A stretch of DNA of 6,825 nucleotides from Rhodocyclaceae bacterium (GCA_020849155.1 JADLGU010000076.1:1-6825), one strand, 5' to 3'. Shown: positions 1-6,557, counted from the first letter of the stretch. Notes: generated from the letters alone by a model not told the origin. Numbers and translations are program-made.

Positions 1-1
1 G

Positions 2-106
2 CTGCTGAAGCCCCAGGAGAAGGCGATCTCGGTGATGGACTTCCAGGCGCTGGCGGTGGCCGACTTCGCCTACGTCCTCGGCCTCGGCGAGGCCATTGCC
101 GGATAA
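2..106 (+). CDS. C-terminal end of an unrecognised protein (5' part outside window)
   Basis: An open frame enters from the left edge and ends at a TAA at 104-106, leaving 34 codons. Nearly every codon ends in G or C, which is what real genes in this window show and supports a true coding tail. The visible residues begin LLKPQEKAISVMDF and end LGLGEAIAG; the tail is mildly hydrophobic with no motif I can place. It is the only plus-strand gene here and converges on pobA with 22 bp between the two stop codons, so it is not part of the aromatic operon transcript. I do not recognise the family and assign no function. Confidence 0.6.
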   Translation: MLKPQEKAISVMDFQALAVADFAYVLGLGEAIAG

Positions 107-128
107 AGTCAGTCGCTGCGGGACGGCG

Positions 129-1304
129 TCAATCCTCGAACGGCAGCCCGACGTAGTTCTCCGCCAGCGTCGTGCGGCCGGCCAGCGAATGCACGACGTA
201 GTCCAGCTCGGCGTCGAGCGCGCGCTGCTCGAAGGGATTGGTGTCGGGGAAGGTGTGCAGCAGCAGGGTCATCCACCAGGAGAAGCGCTCGGCCTTCCAG
301 ATGCGGCGCAGGCAGCGCGCCGAATAGTGGTCGATGCCGGTCTCGCTGCCCCGGTAGAACTCGATGAGGGCGCGCGACAGGTAGCGCACGTCGGTGGCGG
401 CGAGGTTGAGGCCCTTGGCGCCGGTCGGCGGCACGATGTGGGCGGCGTCGCCGGCGAGGAACAGGCGGCCGAAGCGCATCGGCTCGGCGACGAAGCTCCT
501 CAGCGGGGCGATGCTCTTCTCGATCGACGGGCCGGTGACCAGCCGCGCGTTGGCCTGCGGGTCGAGGCGCCGGCGCAGCTCGTCCCAGAACATGTCGTCG
601 GGCCAGTCTTCGACGCGCTCGGTCAGCGACACCTGCAGGTAATAGCGGCTGCGCGTGTGGGAACGCATGCTGCACAGGGCGAAGCCGCGCGCAGTCTTGG
701 CGTAGATCAGCTCCTCGGACACCGGCGGCGTGTCGGAGAGCAGGCCGAGCCAGCCGAAGGGATAGACGCGCTCGAAGTTGGTGATGGCGGTCTTCGGCAC
801 GCTGGCGCGGCAGACGCCGTGGAAGCCGTCGCAGCCGGCGATGAAATCGCATTCGATCTCGTGGCTGGCGCCGTCCTTGACGTAGCGCACGCGCGGCTTT
901 GCCGAGTCGAAGTCGTGCACGCTGACGTCCTTCGCCTCGTACTCCGTCTTCAGCCCGGCCGCGGCGCGGGCCTGCATGAGGTCCTTGGTCAGCTCGGTCT
1001 GGCCGTACACCATCACCTTCCTGCCGCCGGTGAGGCCGGCGAGGTCGATGCGGTGGCGCGTGCCGCCGACGAGCAGCTCGATGCCCTCGTGCGGCAGGCC
1101 CTCGGCGTGCATGCGGCTGCCGACGCCGGCCTCGTCGAGGAGGTCGACGGCGACCTGCTCCAGCACGCCGGCGCGGATGCGGCCGAGCACGTATTCGGGC
1201 GTGTGGGCCTCGAGGATGACGGCGTCGATGCCGGCCTTGGCCAGGAGCTGGCCGAGGATGAGGCCGGAGGGGCCGGCACCGATGATGGCGACTTGCGTTC
1301 TCAT
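129..1304 (-). CDS. pobA: 4-hydroxybenzoate 3-monooxygenase (p-hydroxybenzoate hydroxylase)
   Basis: This cytoplasmic class A flavoprotein monooxygenase hydroxylates 4-hydroxybenzoate to protocatechuate using FAD, NAD(P)H and O2. The 391-aa product matches the usual length (about 390-394) and is close to the Pseudomonas enzyme along its whole length. Visible motifs are the FAD Rossmann GAGPSG at 9-14, the DG motif at 159-160 within FIAGCDGFHG, and the second FAD motif LFLAGDAAH around D286. Known substrate-site residues are present at the Pseudomonas numbering: Tyr201, Ser212, Arg214, Arg220 and Pro293; the Tyr385 equivalent is Tyr384. Arg33 and Gln34 of the Pseudomonas NADPH-binding segment are Ala33 and His34 here, while Tyr38, Arg42 and Arg44 are kept. 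The ATG start at 1302-1304 gives the canonical N-terminus (MRTQVAIIG); the upstream GAGAGA is only a modest ribosome site. It is the last gene of the operon, 28 bp after ligB, and makes the substrate for LigAB. Confidence 0.97.
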   Translation of the reverse strand: MRTQVAIIGAGPSGLILGQLLAKAGIDAVILEAHTPEYVLGRIRAGVLEQVAVDLLDEAGVGSRMHAEGLPHEGIELLVGGTRHRIDLAGLTGGRKVMVYGQTELTKDLMQARAAAGLKTEYEAKDVSVHDFDSAKPRVRYVKDGASHEIECDFIAGCDGFHGVCRASVPKTAITNFERVYPFGWLGLLSDTPPVSEELIYAKTARGFALCSMRSHTRSRYYLQVSLTERVEDWPDDMFWDELRRRLDPQANARLVTGPSIEKSIAPLRSFVAEPMRFGRLFLAGDAAHIVPPTGAKGLNLAATDVRYLSRALIEFYRGSETGIDHYSARCLRRIWKAERFSWWMTLLLHTFPDTNPFEQRALDAELDYVVHSLAGRTTLAENYVGLPFED

Positions 1305-1332
1305 GTTCAGTCTCTCTGTTGTCGTTGGGGCG

Positions 1333-2172
1333 CTAGATGCCCTCCATGGCCAGCAGGCCGGAGGCGGTGTTGGAAATCGGGATGTGGTAATTGGCGTGCA
1401 CCTTCTGCACTTCGCCCAGCAGCGCGCCGCGCGCGGCGAGCCAGTTGAGCAGCTCGACGCCCTGGGTGCCGGTCAGCTCGACCAGGTCGAGGATCGAGTA
1501 GCGCGTCACCCAGAGCGGATCGGCGATGAGCTTTTCGAGGAACAGCAGGTCGAATTTCTTATTGATGAATCCGGCGCGCTGGCCGTCGAGCTGGTGCGAC
1601 AGGCCGCCGGTGCCGATCACCACCACCCTCGCATCGGCGTCCCACGACTCGACGGCGCGGCCGATGGCCTGGCCGAGCTTGAAGCAGCGCGCCGCCGTGG
1701 GCAGCGGATGCTGCACGGTATTGATGCACACCGGCACGGTGCGCACCGGGCAGGGATGCCGATCCGGCCAGAGCAGTTCGAGCGGCAGGGTGAAGGCGTG
1801 GTCCACCACCATCTCCTGGCAGGTGGTGAGGTCGAACTCCTCGCCGACCAGCGACTCGATCAGGTGCCAGGAGAGGTCCGGCTCGCCGCGGTACGGCGGC
1901 AGGGTCGGGATGCCCCAGCCCTCGTCGGCGTTGCGGTATTCGGGCGCGGCGCCGACGGCGAAGGTCGGCTGCTTGTCGAGGAAGAAGTTGAGGCCGTGGT
2001 CGTTGTAGATCACCACCGCCACGTCCGGACGGACTTTCGCCAGCCACTCGCGCACCGGCGGAAAGCCGTCGAAGAAGGGCTTCCAGTACGGGTCCTGCTG
2101 CAGCTTGTTGGCGATGGCCCGGCCGATGTAGGGGACGTGGGTGACGTTGACGGCGCCGACGATGCTTGCCAT
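1333..2172 (-). CDS. ligB: Protocatechuate 4,5-dioxygenase, beta (catalytic) subunit
   Basis: This is the catalytic subunit of the type II extradiol dioxygenase that, with LigA, cleaves protocatechuate between C4 and C5 to 4-carboxy-2-hydroxymuconate-6-semialdehyde. The 279-aa product aligns throughout with Sphingobium LigB and Comamonas PmdB. The Fe(II) ligands are visible as His12 (in NVTHVPYIG), His59 (in YNDHG) and Glu240 (in GVELLNW); the catalytic base is His193 (in GTGGLSHQL). The frame stays open upstream to a GTG at 2253, but those residues are low-complexity translation of an intergenic repeat. Two in-frame ATGs lie close together (ATGACCATG). AGGAGG at 2180-2185 sits 7 nt before the second ATG but only 1 nt before the first, so the start at 2172 is chosen; it also puts the first iron ligand at residue 12, as in LigB. 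An 85-bp spacer separates it from ligA. A gallate dioxygenase is less likely because a separate LigA gene is present. Confidence 0.95.
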   Translation of the reverse strand: MASIVGAVNVTHVPYIGRAIANKLQQDPYWKPFFDGFPPVREWLAKVRPDVAVVIYNDHGLNFFLDKQPTFAVGAAPEYRNADEGWGIPTLPPYRGEPDLSWHLIESLVGEEFDLTTCQEMVVDHAFTLPLELLWPDRHPCPVRTVPVCINTVQHPLPTAARCFKLGQAIGRAVESWDADARVVVIGTGGLSHQLDGQRAGFINKKFDLLFLEKLIADPLWVTRYSILDLVELTGTQGVELLNWLAARGALLGEVQKVHANYHIPISNTASGLLAMEGI

Positions 2173-2179
2173 GGTCATG

Positions 2180-2185
2180 CCTCCT
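2180..2185 (-). promoter_or_regulatory. Strong ribosome binding site that decides the ligB start
   Basis: The minus strand reads CAGGAGGCATGACCATGGC. The perfect AGGAGG is 7 nt from the second ATG and 1 nt from the first, which favours initiation at 2172 (MASIVG). It lies just downstream of the repeat-like spacer, so ligB can be translated independently of ligA. Confidence 0.8.
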
Positions 2186-2257
2186 GAAGGGCCGCCCCGA
2201 AGGGGGCATGCGCCCCCTCGGGGGGCAGCGAGCGAATGCGAGCGTGGGGGCACATCA
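2186..2257. repeat. GC-rich, repeat-like spacer with hairpin between ligA and ligB
   Basis: Together with the ligB ribosome site this makes up the 85 non-coding bp between ligA and ligB. It holds a perfect 7-bp inverted repeat, AGGGGGC (2201-2207) and GCCCCCT (2212-2218), around ATGC. After it come a G-run, then the direct repeat gcgagcg-aat-gcgagcg, then another G-run (gtgggggc). Blocks of C/G runs around a GCGAGCG-type core resemble short intergenic repeats common in betaproteobacterial genomes; that likeness is from memory and not checked. There is no T-run after the stem on the minus strand, so it is not a classical terminator. It could act as an mRNA-stability or attenuation element, or be a passively inserted REP-like unit. 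Confidence 0.5.
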
Positions 2258-2614
2258 TCATTTCCTCCCCGCTTCGACCAGCTTCGCCTTGAACTCGTCC
2301 TTGCTCATGCCGGTCTGCTGCGCGCCGATGTCCTGCATGTCGAGGCCGAAGATGCCGCCGAGCTTGGCGAGGTAGTAGGCGTTGCCGCCGGCCTCGATCA
2401 TCTTCAGCACGTTGAGGCTGCGCACGGCCTCGCGCTGCTGCGCGCTGAGCCCGAACTTCGCGCAATAGGCCTCCTGGTCCCTGAGGAACTCGGCGCGGTT
2501 CTCCGCCGAGTTGAAGGAAAAGCACATCTTGTTGAGCGCGTAGCCCTTGCGCGCCTGCTCCCCGTCGAACACCGTGGTGCCGGGGATCTCGCGCTTCACC
2601 TTGCCGGAATTCAT
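2258..2614 (-). CDS. ligA: Protocatechuate 4,5-dioxygenase, alpha subunit
   Basis: This is the small helical subunit that caps the active site of LigB in the protocatechuate 4,5-dioxygenase complex and is required for full activity. The 118-aa product shows the LigA signature in order: IPGTTVFDGEQARKGYALN at 10-28, SAENRAEFL at 36-44, then MIEAGGNAYYLAKL at 72-85 and a C-terminal TGMSKDEF at 101-108. It is somewhat shorter than Sphingobium LigA (about 139 aa), lacking extensions at both ends, with no sign of frameshift. The ATG at 2612-2614 is preceded at 6 nt by AGGAGA (2621-2626), which overlaps the TAG stop of the aldo/keto reductase, so the two genes are probably translationally linked. 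A much longer frame through this region is only a shadow of the upstream gene. Confidence 0.93.
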   Translation of the reverse strand: MNSGKVKREIPGTTVFDGEQARKGYALNKMCFSFNSAENRAEFLRDQEAYCAKFGLSAQQREAVRSLNVLKMIEAGGNAYYLAKLGGIFGLDMQDIGAQQTGMSKDEFKAKLVEAGRK

Positions 2615-2624
2615 GGCTTGTCTC

Positions 2625-3614
2625 CTAGAACGTTTCAGTGTCGATCTCCTTTTGCGTGGCCGCGTTGTAGCGCGGCCCGGCGACGCTCCGCTGGTTGATG
2701 AGCGCGTCCAGGCGGGCGACGAGGCTGCCGTCGAGCCTGACCGGGGCGCCCCCGGCGTTCTCGTCGAGATGCTCCGGCTGCCGGGTGCCGAAGATCGGCA
2801 GGATGTGGTCGCCCTTCGCCAGCAGCCAGGCGAGCGCGAGCTGGGCCGGCGTGCAGCCGGCCTCGTCGGCGATGCGCCGGTATTCCGGCAGCAGGGCGAG
2901 GTTTTTTTCGTAGTTGGCCGGCTCGAAGCGCGGCATCTGGCGGCGGATGTCCTTCGCTTCCAGCTCGATGTCGGGGTCGCGCAGCCTGCACGTGAGGAAG
3001 GCGCGCGCCAGCGGGCTGAAGGCGACGAAGGCCGTGCCCAGCGCGCGGCAGGTTTCCAGCGTGGCGATCTCCGGGTTGCGCGTCCACAGCGAATATTCGG
3101 ACTGCAATGCGGCAATCGGATGCACCGCATGTGCCTTGCGCAGCGTCGCCGCCGAGACTTCGGAGAGTCCGATCATGCGCACCTTGCCCTCCTCCACCAG
3201 TTCGGCCAGCGCGCCGATGCTGTCCTCGATCGGCACCTGCCTGTCCCAGCGATGCAGGTAGTAGAGGTCGATGACGTCCGTCTGCAGGCGCTGCAGGCTC
3301 TCCTCGCAGGTGCGCTTCAGCGTCTCCGGACGGCCGTCGATGACGCGCTTGCCGTCGACGCCGGTCATGCCGCACTTGCTGGCGAGGAAGATCCTCTGCC
3401 GGTGCGGCTTGAGCACCTTGCCGAGCAGCGTCTCGTTTTTGCCGAAGCCGTACAGCGCCGCCGTGTCGAAATGCGTGATGCCATGGTCGAGCGCGCGCAG
3501 CAGCAGCGCCGCGGCCGCCTCGTCCGAGGGCGGCGTGCCGTAGGCGTGGCTGAGGTTCATGCAGCCCAGACCGAGGGCGGAGACGTCGACGGCGCCGATG
3601 CGGCGGGTGTCCAC
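2625..3614 (-). CDS. Aldo/keto reductase (AKR13-like), role in pathway unknown
   Basis: This is a predicted cytoplasmic NADP(H)-dependent oxidoreductase with a (beta/alpha)8 barrel, interconverting aldehydes or ketones and alcohols; its substrate is unknown. The catalytic tetrad is complete: Asp50 and Tyr55 (in HFDTAALYG), Lys80 (in LASKCG) and His121 (in YYLHRWD). FSPLARAFLT and the C-terminal CTPAQLALAWLL with PIFGTRQPEHLDEN resemble AKR13/YakC-type reductases. The GTG at 3612-3614 is chosen as start: it gives 329 aa (normal for the family), keeps the first strand (VSALGLGCMNL) and has GAGGA (3622-3626) 7 nt upstream. The next in-frame Met (residue 19) would remove that strand. Only 2 nt separate this start from the dctM stop, implying translational coupling, and ligA follows 10 bp after its stop. 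The frame runs open upstream through dctM, but that part is a shadow. Confidence 0.9.
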   Translation of the reverse strand: MDTRRIGAVDVSALGLGCMNLSHAYGTPPSDEAAAALLLRALDHGITHFDTAALYGFGKNETLLGKVLKPHRQRIFLASKCGMTGVDGKRVIDGRPETLKRTCEESLQRLQTDVIDLYYLHRWDRQVPIEDSIGALAELVEEGKVRMIGLSEVSAATLRKAHAVHPIAALQSEYSLWTRNPEIATLETCRALGTAFVAFSPLARAFLTCRLRDPDIELEAKDIRRQMPRFEPANYEKNLALLPEYRRIADEAGCTPAQLALAWLLAKGDHILPIFGTRQPEHLDENAGGAPVRLDGSLVARLDALINQRSVAGPRYNAATQKEIDTETF

Positions 3615-3616
3615 GC

Positions 3617-4936
3617 TCAGATCCTCAGCACGAACAGGGTGATCGACGGAAAGGCCACCAGCAGGACGACCCGCAGCAGGTCGCTGACGACGAAGGGGGC
3701 GACGCCGCGGTAGGTGTCGCGGATGGGGATGTCCGGCGCCATCGACTGGATGACGAACAGGTTCATGCCCACCGGCGGCGTGATCAGGCCGACCTCGACG
3801 ACGATCAGCACCAGGATGCCGAACCAGATCGCCATCTCTTCCGGCGGCAGGCCGAAGTCGAGCCCCGAGACCATCGGGAAGAAGATCGGGATGGTCAGCA
3901 GGATCATCGACAGCGAGTCCATGACGCAGCCGAAGACCAGGTAGAAGACCAGGATCGCCCACAGCACGGCGAAGGGGCTGAGGCCGAGGCTGCCGACCCA
4001 GGTGGCGAGTTCCTGCGGCAGCTGCGACAGGGCAAGGAAGGTGTTGTAGGCGGCGGCGCCGAGCACGATCATGAATACCATGCCGGTGCCGCTCGCCGTG
4101 GCCTCGAAGGCGCGCAGCACCTTTTCGCGGTTGAGGCCGCCCTTCCAGCCGGCCAGCAGGCCGGTGGCGACGGCGCCGACGGCGGCGCCCTCGGTCGGCG
4201 TAAAGATGCCCGAGTAGATGCCGCCGATGACGACGACGAAGATCGCCACCACCGGCCAGACGTCGCGCTGGGCGCGCAGCCGCTCCGGCCACGGCAGCGG
4301 CGCGAAGCGGTGGCCGCCCCATTGCGGCCGCAGGCGCACGACGATGCCGATCACCAGCATGTAGCCGAGCGCCGCCAGGATGCCGGGGACGAAGGCGGCG
4401 GCGAACATCTTGGCGATGTTCTGCTCGGCGAGGATGGCGTAGATCACCAGCACGATCGAGGGCGGGATGAGGATGCCGAGCGTGCCGCCGGCCGCCAGCG
4501 CGCCGCTGGCGAGCCCGCCCTCGTAGCCCGCCTTGCGCAGTTCGGGCAGCGCCACCTGGCCCATGGTCGCCGCGGTGGCGAGCGAGGAGCCGCAGATCGA
4601 GCCGAAGCCGGCGCAGGCGCCGATGGCCGCCATCGCCACGCCGCCCTTGCGGTGGCCGAGCAGGGCCTCCCCCGCCTTGAACAGCGCCTGCGACATGCCG
4701 CCGAGCGAAGCGAACTGGCCCATCAGCAGGAACAGCGGCACGATGGACAGCGAGTGGCTGGAGAAGGTGCTGTAGGCCAGCGTCTTCATCTGGTTGAGCA
4801 GCGGGCCGAGGCTGCCGTAGACCAGCCAGGAGCCGGCGAGGCCGAGCGCCAGCATCGACAGGCCGATCGGCACGCGCAGGAAGATCAGCAGCAGCAGCGC
4901 GGGGAAGGACCAGGCGGCAAGGGTCAGCGGGTCCAT
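3617..4936 (-). CDS. dctM: TRAP transporter large permease subunit (DctM family)
   Basis: This is the large inner-membrane subunit of a tripartite ATP-independent periplasmic transporter; it forms the ion-coupled translocation channel for the ligand delivered by DctP. The 439-aa product has the usual length and about a dozen hydrophobic segments. DctM-family motifs include PLFLLMGQFA at 67-76, FGSICGSSLATAATMG at 111-126, the hairpin region LGILIPPSIVLVIYAILAEQ at 153-172, TPTEGAAVGA at 246-255 and GLITPPVGMNLFVI at 383-396. The ATG at 4934-4936 overlaps the dctQ stop by one base (TGATG), a classic coupling arrangement, with GAGGGGG 7 nt upstream. A longer frame reaching 5062 would add an arginine-rich stretch out of frame with dctQ and is rejected. 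The gene sits inside the aromatic operon, so an aromatic acid substrate is inferred. Confidence 0.95.
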   Translation of the reverse strand: MDPLTLAAWSFPALLLLIFLRVPIGLSMLALGLAGSWLVYGSLGPLLNQMKTLAYSTFSSHSLSIVPLFLLMGQFASLGGMSQALFKAGEALLGHRKGGVAMAAIGACAGFGSICGSSLATAATMGQVALPELRKAGYEGGLASGALAAGGTLGILIPPSIVLVIYAILAEQNIAKMFAAAFVPGILAALGYMLVIGIVVRLRPQWGGHRFAPLPWPERLRAQRDVWPVVAIFVVVIGGIYSGIFTPTEGAAVGAVATGLLAGWKGGLNREKVLRAFEATASGTGMVFMIVLGAAAYNTFLALSQLPQELATWVGSLGLSPFAVLWAILVFYLVFGCVMDSLSMILLTIPIFFPMVSGLDFGLPPEEMAIWFGILVLIVVEVGLITPPVGMNLFVIQSMAPDIPIRDTYRGVAPFVVSDLLRVVLLVAFPSITLFVLRI

Positions 4937-5454
4937 CAATGCGCCCCCTCTTCCGCCGTGAAACCTTGCGGGCGCGCGGCCAGGCCGAGCGTCTCGAGCA
5001 GGCGCCAGGCATAGGCGAAGCAGCCGAGCACGCCCGGCACGAAGGAGGCGGCGTAGCCCCACCAGACCGGCATCTGCAGGATGAAGCTGACCTCGCCGTT
5101 ATCGCGATACTCCAGCATGGCCAGCCCAATGCGCCAGACCAGGAGCAGCCAGACGCCGAACATCAGCGCGTCGCTGAATATCTCCAGAAAACGGCGCAGC
5201 GCGGCCGGATAGGCATGCCAGAACATCGCCACATAGGCATGCGCATGCTTGAGGTGGCACCAGGGCAGGAAGCAGAACACGGCGAGCGCGGTGCCGGCCT
5301 CGACGAGTTCGAAGTCGCCGGGAACGGGACCGAGACCGGCGAAACTGAGCGCGCGGCCGGCGATGCTGAAGACGCTCATGGCGGCCAGCAGGGTTAGCAC
5401 GAAGGCGCCGAACCAGGCCATCCGGCGGCTGGTGTCGTAGATGAACTTGCTCAT
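4936..5454 (-). CDS. dctQ: TRAP transporter small permease subunit (DctQ family)
   Basis: This is the small inner-membrane subunit that pairs with DctM. The 172-aa product has four hydrophobic helices at roughly 13-34, 49-68, 90-113 and 130-153, the expected DctQ topology, and the family-typical GDFELVEAG at 46-54 before the second helix. The ATG at 5452-5454 is the only plausible start that keeps a short basic N-terminus (MSKFIYDTSRR) before helix 1. It lacks a Shine-Dalgarno: the bases just upstream on the coding strand are ATTTCCTCC, and a strong hairpin ends 9 nt before the ATG. Translation is therefore probably weak relative to dctP, which fits the lower amount of permease needed. The stop overlaps the dctM start by one base. 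Confidence 0.93.
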   Translation of the reverse strand: MSKFIYDTSRRMAWFGAFVLTLLAAMSVFSIAGRALSFAGLGPVPGDFELVEAGTALAVFCFLPWCHLKHAHAYVAMFWHAYPAALRRFLEIFSDALMFGVWLLLVWRIGLAMLEYRDNGEVSFILQMPVWWGYAASFVPGVLGCFAYAWRLLETLGLAARPQGFTAEEGAH

Positions 5455-5463
5455 GGAGGAAAT

Positions 5464-5496
5464 GCCGGCCGGCCGTCGCGTCGACGGCCGGCCGGC
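5464..5496. promoter_or_regulatory. Perfect 15-bp stem-loop between dctP and dctQ
   Basis: GCCGGCCGGCCGTCG at 5464-5478 and its exact reverse complement at 5482-5496 flank a 3-nt loop. All 15 pairs are Watson-Crick and nearly all are G-C. The stem starts 7 nt after the dctP stop codon and ends 9 nt before the dctQ start on the minus strand. No T-run follows, so it is not a simple intrinsic terminator. Its likely role is to protect the upstream dctP message and/or reduce dctQ-dctM expression, as intercistronic hairpins do in other binding-protein transporter operons; that role is inference. Confidence 0.8.
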
Positions 5497-5503
5497 TGCA
5501 GGA

Positions 5504-6535
5504 TCACTTCTTCTTCGAATATTTCGCGATCAGCGCCTCGGCTTCTTCCGCCAGCTTCGGACCGTCGATGCCCTTGCTGCCCACTTCCTTGTACCAGACC
5601 GCGCGCACGCCGGAGGCGGTGCGGCGCCAGGTCTGGGTTTCGGCGGCGTCGAGCATGTGGATCTTGTTGCCGGCCTTCTGCGCCAGCGACAGGCCGACCT
5701 TGTCGCCCTCGTCCATGGCGCGGCCGAACAGCGCCGCCGTCTCGATGCCGCTGTTGGCGTCGATGACCTTCTTCAGGTCGGCCGGCAGCTTGTCGTAGGC
5801 GCCCTTGTTCATCGCCACCACGAAGGTCTGGGTGTACAGGCCCTGGTCGCCGGCGAAGCCGGTGTGGTTCTTGACGATCTGCTGCACCTTCAGCGCCGGC
5901 GTCACTTCCCAGGGAATCGTCGTTGCGCTGATGACGCCCTTGGAGAGCGCCTCACCGACGGCCGGCACCGGCATGCCGACCGGCGTGGCGCCCAGCTGCT
6001 CGAGCATGATGTTGATGACGCTCGAGCCGCCGCGCACCTTCATGCCCTTCATGTCCTCAAGCCTGGTGATCGGGTCCTTGCTGTGGATGAGGCCGGGGCC
6101 GTGCACGTGCACCGCGATGACCTTGACGTCCTTGAACTCGTCCATGGCGTGCTTCTCGACGAACTCCTGGAAGGCGCGCGAGGCCGGCTCGGCGAGGCCG
6201 CTGCTGAACGGCAGTTCGAACACCTCGGTCTTCGGGAAGCGTCCCGGCGTGTAGCCGAGCACGGTCCACACGATGTCGGCGACGCCGTTCTTGGCCTGGT
6301 CGTACAGTTCGGGCGGCTTGCCGCCGAGCTGCATGCTGGGGAACAGCTGGACCTTGATGCGGCCGCCGCTCTCCTTCTCGACCTTCTGCGCCCACGGCGT
6401 AATGGCCTTGGCCGGGATCGTCGCCTGCGGCGGCAGGAACTGGTGGAAGCGCAGGGTCACGTCGGCGGCGTGCGCCAGTGGTGCGGCGCCGGCGAACAGG
6501 GCGGCCGCGAGGATGCTTCTCAGGCTGGTTTTCAT
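5504..6535 (-). CDS. dctP: TRAP transporter periplasmic solute-binding protein (DctP family)
   Basis: This is the periplasmic receptor that captures the substrate and hands it to the DctQ-DctM permease. The 343-aa product starts with a Sec signal peptide: basic MKTSLR, a hydrophobic core at 7-18, and a probable cleavage after AHA at residue 23. The DctP fold is recognisable from LFPSMQLGGKPPELYDQAKNG at 65-84 (variant of the family's QLG block), LEDMKGMKVRGGSS at 159-172 with Arg168 as the conserved carboxylate-binding arginine, and PVPAVGEALSKGVISAT at 189-205. Arg168 implies an organic acid ligand. Context (ligC just upstream, ligA, ligB and pobA downstream) suggests an aromatic acid such as 4-hydroxybenzoate or protocatechuate; related TRAP systems take up 4-chlorobenzoate or p-coumarate. 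Of two ATGs in ATGACCATG, the second (6535) is chosen because AGGAG at 6544-6548 is 8 nt away and it starts directly at the signal peptide. It begins 22 bp after ligC. Confidence 0.94.
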   Translation of the reverse strand: MKTSLRSILAAALFAGAAPLAHAADVTLRFHQFLPPQATIPAKAITPWAQKVEKESGGRIKVQLFPSMQLGGKPPELYDQAKNGVADIVWTVLGYTPGRFPKTEVFELPFSSGLAEPASRAFQEFVEKHAMDEFKDVKVIAVHVHGPGLIHSKDPITRLEDMKGMKVRGGSSVINIMLEQLGATPVGMPVPAVGEALSKGVISATTIPWEVTPALKVQQIVKNHTGFAGDQGLYTQTFVVAMNKGAYDKLPADLKKVIDANSGIETAALFGRAMDEGDKVGLSLAQKAGNKIHMLDAAETQTWRRTASGVRAVWYKEVGSKGIDGPKLAEEAEALIAKYSKKK

Positions 6536-6543
6536 GGTCATCT

Positions 6544-6548
6544 CTCCT
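6544..6548 (-). promoter_or_regulatory. Ribosome binding site that decides the dctP start
   Basis: The minus strand reads GAGAGGAGAGATGACCATG. AGGAG lies 8 nt before the second ATG and only 2 nt before the first, favouring initiation at 6535. The arrangement closely copies that of ligB. Confidence 0.7.
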
Positions 6549-6557
6549 CTCTTGTGG

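Noticed and set aside
107..128. Possible bidirectional terminator between pobA and the plus-strand gene.
   Set aside because: The 22 bp contain no stable inverted repeat and no T-run on either strand.
96..1448. Long plus-strand open frame (450 codons) opposite pobA, with other long plus-strand frames opposite ligB, the AKR, dctQ and dctP.
   Set aside because: They are antisense shadows caused by high GC. The translations are rich in Arg, Ala, Gly and Val with no domain, while the minus-strand frames match known families residue by residue.
2173..2253. N-terminal extension of LigB to a GTG at 2253.
   Set aside because: The 27 extra residues are low-complexity translation of the GC-rich spacer. 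The AGGAGG at 2180-2185 and the LigB-like placement of His12 favour the start at 2172.
3615..5129. Open frame continuing upstream from the aldo/keto reductase, making an apparent 834-residue fusion.
   Set aside because: The upstream part is an out-of-frame reading of dctM and dctQ, rich in Arg/Pro/Ala. A GTG with a good ribosome site at 3614 gives a normal-length reductase.
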